In this document: piece after piece, positions 34,874-46,291 of the stretch
How positions within the stretch are numbered: the stretch's first letter is position 1
Layout of the letters: each line of letters begins with the position of its first letter
NCBI RefSeq assembly: GCF_022965805.1
Contig: NC_133103.1
Coordinates: forward strand, 44,561,610 to 44,625,609
Reading direction: 5' to 3'
DNA length: 64,000 nt
Source: Primulina eburnea
Taxonomy: Eukaryota > Streptophyta > Magnoliopsida > Lamiales > Gesneriaceae
Made by a program: the position numbers and the translations under genes
Notes under the pieces: model-generated
What the model was told of the DNA's origin: nothing
What the model saw: the letters and a program-made list of their open reading frames with translations, nothing else
Database searches by the model: none

Positions 34874-37171
34874 TGTAAAGGCCCGAAAATCCTTACTTTG
34901 AAAATTTGCAGAAAATTAAAAATTTTCTTTTTTAAAAGAACTTAAACGGCCTCATTCATAAAATCACTGGTGAATCAAGTTCGAAGTTTCAAATTATTGC
35001 AGCGGAAGAAAATAAAGTTTGTCAACAAGTACAATTTAAAAATATCCAACGACTGATAAAATTTTGTTTGCGGAAAAATAATAGCTGTTGCGCTGAGGTC
35101 CTCGGGTGCCACTACTGCCGACCCAAGCTGGCTCACTGGTCCCCGTCCTCGGCCCTGGCCTCATCAGTACCTACAACAATCAAGTCTAGTGAGCCTAAAG
35201 ACTCAGCATGCATATATCGCAGGTAACGAGTAAAATCAGAAGTAAAATATGCATGAGATAAAATATTATGTCATGAGGTATACTGAAAATAATCTGTACT
35301 CATGCTGAAAATAATCTGTACTGAACAATTATAATACGTGCATAACTGAACTGATAATCACAGTGAAAATGTTTGCTCCTTGGAGCCTGTACTGAAATAA
35401 CTGGTAAAATTTTCTGTTGAGATTATGTTTTACGCCTGTGGCCACTGCACTAAGCTGAAACTGATCGGTAACTGGCTACCGGGGAGGCTGAAACTGAACT
35501 GAGATGGCCGCTCACTGGCGACCGGGTGGTACCATACTGAACTGATCGGTCACTGGCGACCGTATAAAATAACACTCCCACATAGTGAATGAACCACAAG
35601 CCATATAGCATAAATCTAAAAAATAATCATTTTCTGTTTTTTTTTAATGCACGTAATATAATTAACTGACATAATGAAAAATCCTGTAATTTTTCCGACT
35701 GGATTGGATTGGATCGTCCCCCAGGCTCGCTGCAACCTAACTGGGCCATGAAAATATGCAATAGCTTAAACTTGACCAACTATGCAATTTAGTTCAAAAG
35801 ATGCGACTATGACGCCTAATGACTTCGTATTTAATCATGACTCCGAGCCAACCTGAACCGACGTATAGTCATGATTAAAATACGCTGAAAAATCATAAAA
35901 TAATGCTCCTAAAATGATAGGGTCGAAATCAAGGTGGAATGGAGGCCAAAACAAGAAACGTTCTTTCGAGAGTCAATTTGGCACATCGCACCGTAAATTC
36001 TCGTACGACTTCAAAAATGATCCGAATGACAAACGGTCAAAAACATGACCTTTCCAACTCAAAGGGGCACTGTCCAGTCCAAGGCCATAGGCTAAAAGCC
36101 AACCAAGAACTCGAACGAGCCTCTGAACCGACACAGCAACTTGCTGTAAATTTTCCAGCAGCTGCGCAACTTGGCGCATTGCACCGTAAATTCTCGTACG
36201 ACTTCAAAAATGATCCGAATGACGAACGGTCAAAAACATGACCTTACTAACTCAATGAGGCATTGAGGTTTAGAAAAAGTATATACATGCCTTGGATTCG
36301 TTTCGAAAGAAATCGAAAAGAACGAATATACGGCGCGGAGGAGACGGAGTGGCTTCCTTTTCTACCTTTCCTTGCTCTTGATCTTTCTCCCTTTCTCCCT
36401 AGCTATGACTCACGTTTTTGACACTCAAAATGGTCTGAATTTTGGTGGGGAGGGGTGTGATGGAGTGGTTATGGAGGTGAGGGGCAAGATCCACAAATAT
36501 AGGATCTCAACTCAATGACCAAGCCCACCTCATTAAATTGGAATAAGATGTTTGTTTGACAAGTCTTCTTGGGGGGGGAATGACCGATTTTTTTCCTTTC
36601 CCATCTAGATTAGGATAATGTTTATTAGTTAATTAATTAAGGTTGCTCAATAATTAAAAGGTTTACATGCTAGCTTAACAAAGAATGGGTCAAAAGGTTG
36701 ATGAGTTGACAAATGATAGGCTATCATCTTAAGGGGCCGAAATTTTGCTTCTAAAAATGAATGGGGAGTGTTGTTTATTTACTAAATTAATAACTCTTAA
36801 AAGCCTCACTAATCCTTTAATTAATTTAGTGAGCTAACCCCTTAATTATGCAACTTAAATGGGCTTATTTCTTAATCACCTCAAGCAACTTAAATAATTC
36901 CTTAAACTTCTTTTTAACTTAAATGAACTTACTTGTTAGCTAAATAAACTCCTGGAAATATTTCTCGAATCTTAAATCCTATCTCAAAATTCCAACTCCG
37001 GTCCGGCCTCACTGAAATAACTGAAATGCTAAAAATCAACTACTGAACTGAAATAATAAAATAATTAACTTCAAAGAAATGCATTTAAAATAATCATGCA
37101 ATGAAGTCAATTAAATTTAAAAATCTAGAATTATGCTTGACTTATACGTAGACTGATTTACGGGTTCTACA
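34874..37171 (-). mobile_element. Solo Gypsy-type LTR inserted in viral copy B
   Basis: On the minus strand it begins TGTAGAACCCGTAAATCAG and ends in CA, 2298 bp. The flanks both read AAAAA (34869-34873 and 37172-37176), a weak but consistent 5-bp duplication, and viral coding continues on both sides. Inside, a block of about 90 bp is present twice (about 35974-36063 and 36167-36256). Confidence 0.8.
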
Positions 37172-38235
37172 AAAAATTTCTGAAGGACAAAAAGTATATT
37201 TGGGTAGAAAGGATGTAGAATTGAAGTTGACAAGAACAATTATCTATGTCTAAAGTTTCTTTTTGACAATCAATTTTATGTTTGACATATTCATTTATTC
37301 CTATTAAAGAAATAATTTTTATGCCATCAGGTTTTAAGAAAAGAATTTCTTGGATCATTTGAAATTTTTGGTAAAAATTTTATTTGGATTTTAAGAAAAT
37401 AATGTCATTTATTTAGGTAGGTAATATGCTTAATTCTGTAAGTGGTCTAAAGAAAATTCTTGTTGGGCTCAGTTTTTGGCTAGAATTAAATAGACTAGGT
37501 TTGTCTAATAGATTGGATTTGTCTATTTCAAAATCTTGAATCTTTTTAAGAAGGTCCAAGTTTATAATGTTTGTCTGAAGGACTGCTTCTGTTTTTTGGT
37601 AATTTCTCCGTCAATTCCTTTATTTTATCATACATTAATGATTTCGAATCATTTAGTCTTTTAAATTTTTTTTACCATCGTCTCGCAATGGTTACAAAAT
37701 TGAAAATTAGTTTTAAATCTTTTTTAGGAATTTCATAAAAACTCTTTTTTGGAAAACTATTTTTATTGGCTATTTGTTTACCATAACTCTTTTGGGTATT
37801 TACATATTTTCTGACTGGATAATCAATAAAGTAATTTGGACCAATAAAACTGTTGGCTGATTCTAGAGCTTCAAGAAGGGTTTTAAAACTTTTATAAAAA
37901 GAATTTTGTTCATTTTTAATAACTTCAACCACTCGAGTCCAATGGTTGTAGATTCATGTCACCTTCCCTTGGTAAAAAAACATAATATAATACGGTTTCT
38001 GAATCGGCTTCATGTGCTGACTGGGAAGAAAGATTTATTTGATTGAAATAATAGGCCAAGGCGTTTAAGACTGTGACTTTTTGATTGGAATCGTTTGGTT
38101 GGACGTTCCATATTGAATTTAATAAAGTTTTTTGGGATTTTTCTAGATGAAAAGGTCTTGAAGTCCTGAACATTTTTGCAAGTTTTGAGGATAAATAGGG
38201 AGATTGATATCTCCAAAAAAATTAATTATGTGGGC
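37172..38235 (-). pseudogene. Terminal viral ORF, N-terminal part (copy B)
   Basis: Several open minus-strand stretches (38173-37925, 37932-37672, 37358-37167) form one decayed coding region with frameshifts and stops. The composition is Lys/Asn/Ile-rich like the rest of the virus. I do not recognise a domain. It follows the protease directly, where reverse transcriptase would normally be. Confidence 0.45.
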
Positions 38236-38469
38236 GATTTCTGTTAGGAATAATTAACTTTGCTTGACGATGTCATTTTCTTGTATGGATCAAATAAATT
38301 TTTTAGAATTCTTTCATAATCCCCATAAGTTTCTATTCTTTTTAGAGAAATATCATTTTCAAAATTTTTTTCTTGAATTAGTGCATTAATACTATTTTCA
38401 TATATAGAATATATTTTTATTAAATTGAGATTTTTTGTATGAGGTTTTTCTAAGAATTCAAAATTTAAT

Positions 38470-38960
38470 TTTTTTAGTTAAAGTTAAAAGAGATAGAATT
38501 ATTATTTACTTTATATGGAGTACTTAATCCTATAAAAGATGTTCCTAGAATTACAGCATGATGTATATCGTTAACTAGAATAAATGTAGTTTTAATAAAA
38601 ACTCCATTGTTTAATATTGATTATTCTGTTTTTGAATTAACATTTAATTTAGAATTGTTAGCAGCCGAAAGATTTTAATTAGTTTTTTCTTGAAATTTTT
38701 TAGGTATTATCCATGATTTTATACAATTTAAACCAACACCAGTATCAAAAAGAGCCATTTTATTAATTTTAAAATTTTCTGAAAATACTAGATTTATTTT
38801 TAGTATGTATTTTCTAGAAATTATTTCTCTTAATACAAAAAGAAAGTCTTCTGGAATTTTTTCAAGGTTTTGAATGTTTTTAATTTCATTATCTTCAGAT
38901 TCTTCGAAATTTTCAATATTAATATTATCTAATATTCTTTTGATTATTTCAAAATCTTCT
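38470..38960 (-). pseudogene. Caulimovirid aspartic protease (copy B)
   Basis: The active-site motif Ala-Leu-Phe-Asp-Thr-Gly is readable on the minus strand at about 38738-38755. A hydrophobic Ile-Leu-Gly-Thr-Ser-Phe-like block follows near 38545. One or two stops interrupt it. In the intact virus the enzyme cuts the polyprotein. Confidence 0.65.
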
Positions 38961-39289
38961 TTTTGTTTTTCTTTTAATTCTTTTAGTTCTAGTTTTATTT
39001 CTTTTATATTTTTTTAAGTCTGAGATTGTTATCTCTTTATTTTTTATTTTCTTTTTTTTTCTAAAATATTGGTTATGTCCTAAGTATTTTTAGAAGTATT
39101 TGGCAAAGTAGTATATTTTATTTATGTTTTTTCTTCTTTATTTTCTTTGAAAGATTTTAAAATTTTATCAAGATCTTTTTTTTTGAATAATGGGGTCATT
39201 TATGTTTTTAGAATATCAAGAAGGAATTGTTGATCTTTTGAAAGCATGTTAATATATTTTTCAGATTCGTTACTAGATGTAATTAATTC

Positions 39290-40590
39290 ATCTATTTGTA
39301 AAGATTCATTTTCATCTTGAGAAGAATTTTTTTTTTTAATTCTGACTCAGAAGAATCAATTAAAAGATTAGAAATTTTATTTAATATTTCTTCATTTAAT
39401 TCTAATTCATTTAATTTTTTTATTCAATCTACAATAATTACCAGTATATTTTTTTTTATGAAATTTATAACATTCAATATCTTTAAATGATTTTTTAGGA
39501 TATTGTTTGAAATTTTTAATTTTCTTATAAGGTTTCTTATAAAATTCTTTTTTTGATTTATAATTTTTCTTGTTGTATTTAAAAAAATTTCTATATGGTT
39601 TTTCGTAAGATTCACTACAGTTTCTTAAGCATTTAGAAGCAGATTTTTTATTAGGATTTATATCGAATTGTTGACAAAAAGTTCCTAATTCTTGTTTTGT
39701 TATTTTCATTTCCTATTTTAAATCTTTTTGTAATTTTAGATCTTGGCATATTTTTAAACCTTCTTGTTGAGTTAAACTAATTAATTGACCATAAGTATAT
39801 TCATTATAAGAAATTATTTGTTTTCCACATGATTATATAATTTTATTTTTAACCTTTTCTCCTAAAACAGTTGGTAATCCTGTTAGGAATTTTTCTTTCC
39901 AAAATGGTTGATTAGAGTATTCCCTAAGCATGAATCTGGTTAGAAAAGTATTTTTATACCATTGAAAATCACTTAATTTTTTACATTTAATATTTGATAA
40001 TAATTCAGCATTTTTATCTTTTAAATGTGAAGGATCACCTATAAAGTGTAAAGAGATTGTTAGGATTAAAGTAGCTACAACATCTTGTTGGGAATTAACA
40101 TCTTGATCTAAAATTGGTATCCCGTCTTCATCAGTCTTTATAGAATTTAGAATATCTTCTTGTTGTTAATTTGTAAGATAATAGTCCCACCAACCTTATT
40201 TTTTCCAGAAAAACCAGCTATAAGGAGTTCAGCTATGGTTCTATCTTGTGTATTAGTTTTGAGTTTTATAGACATTTGCTGTCATAGTCATTTGTTGTAA
40301 AATACTAAGAATATTGTATTCAGGCATTCCATCTATGTTCCAATCATAAACGGAAGAAGCATTAAAACGAGATTGTGTTATCCTAAATCTATAGCAGGAA
40401 TAATTTGTAGCTTTTGTGAAGATTGATTCCAATCTATTTTATTGATTTTATTTGTAGGATTTCGGAATTGTTCTAAAGCTTCACTATTATCTGAATCATG
40501 ATTTAAGGTATTTATTCTAAGATTAGAGGTTGGTGTTTCAGGAGCAGTTTGATCTATGTGTTGATTTGAACTACTGGCTGTTGTTGCCAT
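39290..40590 (-). pseudogene. Caulimovirid coat protein (copy B)
   Basis: It starts at an ATG at 40590-40588 with a Ser/Thr/Asn-rich N-terminus. The middle (40380-39720) is broken by many stops. The Lys-rich basic region and the zinc knuckle are open in 39709-39410. In the knuckle (about 39430-39480), the first and last Cys remain, while the second Cys, Gly and His are replaced, so it could not bind zinc normally. The Lys-Lys-Tyr-rich tail matches the nucleic-acid-binding part of caulimovirid coat proteins. Confidence 0.7.
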
Positions 40591-40599
40591 TTTACTTAA

Positions 40600-41555
40600 T
40601 TTATCTTGTATTATTTTTATAAATTCAAAATTATTCTCTTTGATATTTTTAACACTATTTTCAGTTATTTGATATGGTTTAAAAATTGGGTTTTTGAGTT
40701 TACTATATGTATTCGGGATTTCTATTTTATTTGTGGGTTTTTTTGTATCTGCTTTTCTATCCTATATAATTGTTTTCCTATGGTATTTAAATTTGTATTT
40801 GTGAAATTATTTTGTGTTATGATGTTTTTTATATTAATCTTATCATTATCTCCTGAATTTTTTATAAGGATTGTTTCAATTTGTTGATTTTGTACCAGTA
40901 TTTTAATTCCTTGTAAAGGATGATGATTAGTTTGAATTTTTCTAGAATCAGTAATGATTTCCCTTCTGGTGATTTATTTCTCATTGTAATAGGAATTACA
41001 TAGTTTGAAAATGGGTATTCTAAAGAATTTTTAGAGGAGTATATTTTAAACAAATTCGAAGAATAAAATGTGAATTTTATGTTTATTTATAAATTCATAG
41101 ATTTTTTCTTGAATATCTTTTCTGGTATTCATAAAATTTTCAAAAAACCCTAATCTTTTTGCTTTATTATGTATATCATAAAAATCTTTATGTAGAAAGT
41201 TTTTATCTATTTGGAATTCTTTTTCTATAACATTTAGTTCATTAATTATATTTTCTGTTATTGAGGAAAAAGTTGGACTAGTTGGATCTTGTTCTGATTC
41301 AAATTGTTGTTCTGGAATATTCAGTTGTCTTCCTATCCTATTTTTGGTATATATAGGTCTAGGTATTTCTGAGGTATAATCTACATTTCTTATTATAGAA
41401 TTGGGTATATCTGAAGTAGAATATCTAGGTTGGGTTTTATATGAAGAGTTTATTTGTGATATTTTTCCTAGATAAATTGTATCTGAAGTTGAAGAATCAT
41501 CAGATCTATTGTTATGACTACTTGTTCTATCAAAAAAAAAGTTTAACTCTTCCAT
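40600..41555 (-). pseudogene. Polyprotein linker between movement and coat proteins (copy B)
   Basis: A 169-codon minus-strand stretch (41555-41046) and following fragments to about 40600 are polar, with a Ser/Thr/Asn-rich start and a charged helical part (Asn-Lys-Ala-Lys-Arg-Leu). The movement-protein frame runs into it at a nine-A tract (41532-41540 on the plus strand), where a one-base slip breaks the reading frame. Confidence 0.5.
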
Positions 41556-42354
41556 CTAAATATTGAGTTATTTCTTTTAATTGGGTATTGGGTTCTTCTT
41601 GATCTATAAATTCTTTTTTGACAATACCTTCTAAAAATCCATTCTTCTGGAAGTGTTATACTGTATTAGATTTTCTTAAATATGTTTGTAACAAAAGAGT
41701 TTCTCCTTTTTTTACTATGAAATTTTACTTTTGTCGCAAAAGCAGAAATCATAGCTTTATAATGTACTTTAAAGATTAAGGCTACAGGAATTGAACCTGA
41801 AGCATATTATAATTATGAGTTTTTACTTGTAGAACTAAAGATTTTAAAATATTTTTATCATTTAAGGAGACTGAAAAATTTGAATAGCAATCAAAAGAAA
41901 TTGGTCCCGTACACAGACTATATTCAACAGAACTTAACAAGGAGTCTTCAAAGTTTGTGAATCTAGCATCTCTTAAAATAGCAATAATAGAGGTATTTAA
42001 TCATTCTTTTGTTAAAGGTTCTATTCCAACTTGGACTAATCTAATATGAAGGTATTTATAATTCTTATCTCTATGTTTTTGTAAAGAATTTTGGGAAAAT
42101 AAATTTATTGTTTCAAAAGGTTTTATAAGTTGAATATCTCTTTCTTCTGTTTTGATTGTAAAATTAGTTTTGAAAAATTGATATCTTGAAGTTTTATAGA
42201 TTTGATCTTTATTAACTTTAAGAATTTCCCAGTTATCAATTGATTTCTCAAAATCTTCTATGACTAATTCTTCAGTATTTATTATCCTTCTATTTTCATA
42301 CTAAGTTGAAGTAGCAGAGCTAAGAGAAGTAGATCTACAGAAAATTGAATTCAT
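41541..42354 (-). pseudogene. Caulimovirid movement protein (30K family, copy B)
   Basis: Minus-strand coding from ATG 42354-42352 shows blocks typical of caulimovirid movement proteins: Val-Gln-Val-Gly-Ile-x-Pro-Leu (near 42020), Leu-Arg-Asp-Ala-Arg-Phe (about 41960) and Gly-Pro-Ile-Ser-Phe-Asp (about 41900). At least five stops interrupt it. These proteins open plasmodesmata for cell-to-cell spread in the intact virus. Confidence 0.7.
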
Positions 42355-42400
42355 TTTATTAAAATTTGTGTTTTGATTTTTAATTTCTCCCTACAATCCC

Positions 42401-42545
42401 AAGCAATTCTATGATTTTACAGCCTATACTCAGGACTTACTACCCCGACCTTCTTAGGCAAAAACACTCAAGAGAAACTAAAATTCTTAAACTCAAATTA
42501 AATATCGTAAAAACAATTCTCGAGTTGTCCCATGAGAATATCGTA
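42401..42545. other. Junction between viral copy B and the Copia third ORF
   Basis: A short non-coding stretch separates the viral movement-protein start from resumed Copia coding. I see no primer site or repeat in it. Confidence 0.35.
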
Positions 42546-43220
42546 AAGATGGTCTAAAATGACACCGTTTATGAGGAACACCATGAGAATGTTCCATTTA
42601 ATAAAGTCTTTGCTAAGAATCCGACTGCTTTATCCCAATGGTCGGATGCTAAGAACGCAAAGAAGTTGGAAGGTGATAAGCAGCCGAAGAAAAAGAAGAC
42701 CAAACTCATAAAGAATCTGAGTGAAGTATCCCAGCTATACCAAGTCCCAGAGGTCAAGCTCATTCGGCTGGTGACTGGCATTTGCATCTCTGAAGGTTCT
42801 GATCCTTCAATCGCCTCTTTTGTCCCATTAGTGGACCCCAAGGACACGGGCAAGGGGAAGATAAAGCAGCCAACAATGCTACCTACAGCCGTCCAAACGG
42901 ATGTCATTCTGGCATTATTTCAAGTGATGAAGATCGTGGCTCAAAAGATGAAGAAATATGATAGGTGGTATGAATACCGCACCTCTGTCTACTTCAGGAC
43001 TATCCTTGCAGAGGTTTCGCCACTATTGAAAGCCACATGCTGGACTGGGCTGATACCAATGATATAGAGGTAGCTCTTGGCCGAGGTCCTTTATTGAATT
43101 CCAGATGCGGGAAAGTCTGCTGCGATTGACCATCACTCATAAGCAGACGAATTTTATCATCAAAACCGGAGCACTCCTGATGAATCTTGTAAGGAACTCG
43201 CATCGCATTATCGTCAATCA
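42546..43220 (+). pseudogene. Ancient Copia third ORF, first part
   Basis: An open stretch at 42666-43067 has a Lys-rich block (QPKKKKTK) and a Tyr-Asp-Arg-Trp-Tyr-Glu-Tyr-Arg motif. The latter corresponds to Tyr-Asp-Ala-Trp-Val-Gly-Tyr-Arg of the young ORF3 near 29280. Frames shift before and after it. Coding stops at 43220, at an inserted LTR, and resumes at 52850. Confidence 0.7.
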
Positions 43221-44508
43221 TATTTTGATTCTCGAAAATTCATGAACTTGTCATGTTATTAAGTGTATGAAATATATAATTGACAATGAAAGTGAGAAAA
43301 TATGTTGTGATAATGAAATATTGTAGTAGTAATTGATTTTTATTTGAATGGTGTGCTAAACCTCAATAGAGAATTGACATATGTTACGGTTTTCAGCATA
43401 ATTATCTGAGTATTAATTCAAATGAAATAAAACCAATTACATTAGAAAGCTAATACATAATACTAAAACTTCCATGTTTTGAGTTTGTCCAAATCCATTT
43501 TGAAATAGGGGCAAAATCATCCCGAAGTGTATCGTGTACATTGAAGTTCCTGCACCGACACATTTTGGGAGAATTAGCATAACTCTCACGTCTGATATCC
43601 AAATTGAGTGAGGTTGGTGGCAAATGAAAATCAAGATAAAGATTTACTTTCATGTTGACCAATTTTGCTAATTCGAAACCTAAAATAGAGTTTCAGACAG
43701 AATGCCACGTGCATCTGTGCAGGATCTCGCGCACCCACACACGAAGCTATGTAAAACACCTTCCGGACAGAATTGGGTGGGCGGATGCGCTAGTTATGTT
43801 CTATAGTCCAAATCTATATCGAAATGTTGTCGAAACTCGAAACAAATTATATACTCGAAATCCTCGTGTTGAGAGCGTTCTTTTGAGGTAAAGTTCTTTT
43901 AGTTTCAGCAATTTTATTTATTGAATTGCTAGAATAACATGTATTTGAATTCGAGATCAATATATGTGATAGAATAGCCGACAAGAAACTAATTTTAAAA
44001 GTTGAAATTGAATTATGTCATGATTTCAATTTTATATAAATTTTCGAAATTTAAAAATGATTTTTGAAACTTGAATTTTTATTGTTAATGAATGGATGTA
44101 TAATAATGATTGTGTAATAACAAGTTATTAGGATTTATAATGCGATATAATTATCCTAATAATGAAAAGGTTAAACTAAATAGCATAGAACGAATTGATA
44201 CATTCAAATATGCTATTACTGTTGCATTTGAAGGAATTTATTAATTAAAATAAATATTTTGATTATATAGACAAATTTTTTGTACTGAAATCCTAAAGCT
44301 ACATTGATTTGGAAACGAAAAATTGAGGTATGTTGCGACCGAGTTACATACGACAGGTATCTGTGTTATATGATATATGCTTGATTGATTTGACTGAAAA
44401 TATGTGTTTATATGCCTTATTTATTAGGTTGATATGGCATACACGACATTCATGATTGGTAGATCGATGTATAAAATAAATATTTTGTTAGCGCATATCA
44501 TTTTATAC

Positions 44509-46277
44509 TATGGGGACCCGGACGCTAATCATATTCTTAATCATCATTGGGACTAATTTAATCAATTAAAATAAACAGGGTCTAAATTTTTTTTTAAATG
44601 CGGAAGGTAATGGAATCAAACTCCTATACATATCAGTATAAAAGTATAAATCTGATACAACATACAATCTTTTACATCTCAGGTTCAACAACTAACTATC
44701 AAGTGTTCAACCCTATCTCTAGTCCAAGTCCGTAGTCTCCACTCTAATCTCAAACTTTCTTCATCTCTGTGACCCTGAACCTGTCCCACCTGTTGCCATG
44801 CACACATACAGACAAGACAACAGCCGAATAACTCCGGTGAGATATAAATATCCCAGTATAAACAATGTATACATGCAATCATATAAAACATATATAAAAG
44901 CATAACCAAACATCAAAACATGTATCTAATCTGACTACTCATATCTTATTTTTAATCTAGGGATCCCGATCTAAGTTAGACTTTGGTATGCTGTATCGAG
45001 TGTCTACAATAGACGTCGATCTACATCTAAGCTCATCGATACACCGTAAGTCTAGGGTCTTAGCAGTTCTGACAAAGACTTAGACTTGGGCATGCTATAT
45101 CGAGTGTCTACAATAGACGTCGATCTACATCTAAGCTCATCGATATACCACAAGTGTGGGGTCTTAGCAGTTATGTCCAAGACTTGGCGGTTCTGCCCTA
45201 GCTAGGTTGATCTGTCCTAGACTCAAACTTTGGCTCTGCTATCATTCAATAGACTAAACATATCAATCTGATAATCTGTAAATATCAATGCAATAAAATA
45301 TAGTATGTGATTTTGGGAAACTCAAGTCAAACCTAACTCGAGTTGTGCAATCCCGAATCAACATTTATTTATACCTTTCTCTTCGCGATCTGACGAAGAT
45401 AAAGTCTCACCTTCAACTCTGTCCATACCCAATCTGGAAATGACAATATAAAATAGGCACAATATCAATATCAGTTCTGAACTCAAAAATGTCTCTGTAA
45501 ATCTGAAACGATATATCGAGAATCATAATATCAATATTCCATTCTCAATTCAACTCTGAATCTGATTAATCTGAATTAACTCAAATCAGCGGTATAACGG
45601 CACAATCTCAGTATTCCCGTCAATACCATATCACCAGATATTTATTACAAATCATAACCCATATTCGATACAATTTGTAATCAGTCTATAATCCAAATCT
45701 ATTCAATTTCAATTAATATAATCTGAAAAATCATAACAATTCCAGAATCAATCTGTTTCCTGATCTGACTTCGGTTCTACGATGTCTAATATGTCAAGAA
45801 CATCATATATGAATTATATCAAATTCATACAACATCATCTTTTCAACTGATAACAGAACTCAATAAAACTTACGTCCAGTTGTAGCTGTTGACAAGAGAA
45901 TCACAGAACCGTGTTCGGATCAAAATTCTGATAATCGGATCTTGCACAATAAATTTCTAGGCTTTGAGGAAATTTGAGAGAATAGCTATGGAGTTCGTTC
46001 GTTCTTGCTGGAGTCTTTGAATGAGAAATGAGATTATTATATATTCAATGCATGACAAGTGTCCCACTCAAGTGCTAATTGCACTTTAGTCCCTCAACTT
46101 TTCATTATTTGCAAATCGGCCCCCGCTTAATCTTTTAATTCAATTTCAATCCTAAATAAATCCATTTCAATCCTAAATAATTGCAAACATCTTGGAATAT
46201 AATTCAACACTCCAAAAGTTTCCAATTGCATACTCTCGGATTAAAATAATATCATCTTTATTATCTCGGACCTTACA
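44509..46277 (-). repeat. 3' LTR of the Gypsy element
   Basis: It starts TA (a changed TG) and ends CCTTACA. It contains a tandem pair of about 95 bp (around 44985-45170, each with TCGAGTGTCTACAATAGACG) and lacks about 20 bp near 44941 that the other LTR has. Confidence 0.85.
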
Positions 46278-46291
46278 TCTCTCCCCCTCTA

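Larger units (their letters stand above)
34041..42400 (-). other. Endogenous caulimovirid fragment (copy B), reverse transcriptase missing
   Basis: Minus-strand order is movement protein (42354-41541), linker (41555-40600), coat protein (40590-39300), aspartic protease (about 38960-38470), then a terminal ORF of unknown role (38235-37172 and 34850-34231, split by a solo LTR) and a TATA box at 34094-34104. The arrangement follows caulimovirids with a long polyprotein ORF, but no reverse transcriptase/RNase H is present between protease and terminal ORF. All ORFs carry stops and frameshifts, so the copy is dead. Confidence 0.7.

Noticed and set aside
44685..44909. 74-codon minus-strand ORF, repeated at 50454-50678
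   Set aside because: It is identical in both places only because it lies in the two LTRs of one element. The related LTR at 62259 does not preserve it.
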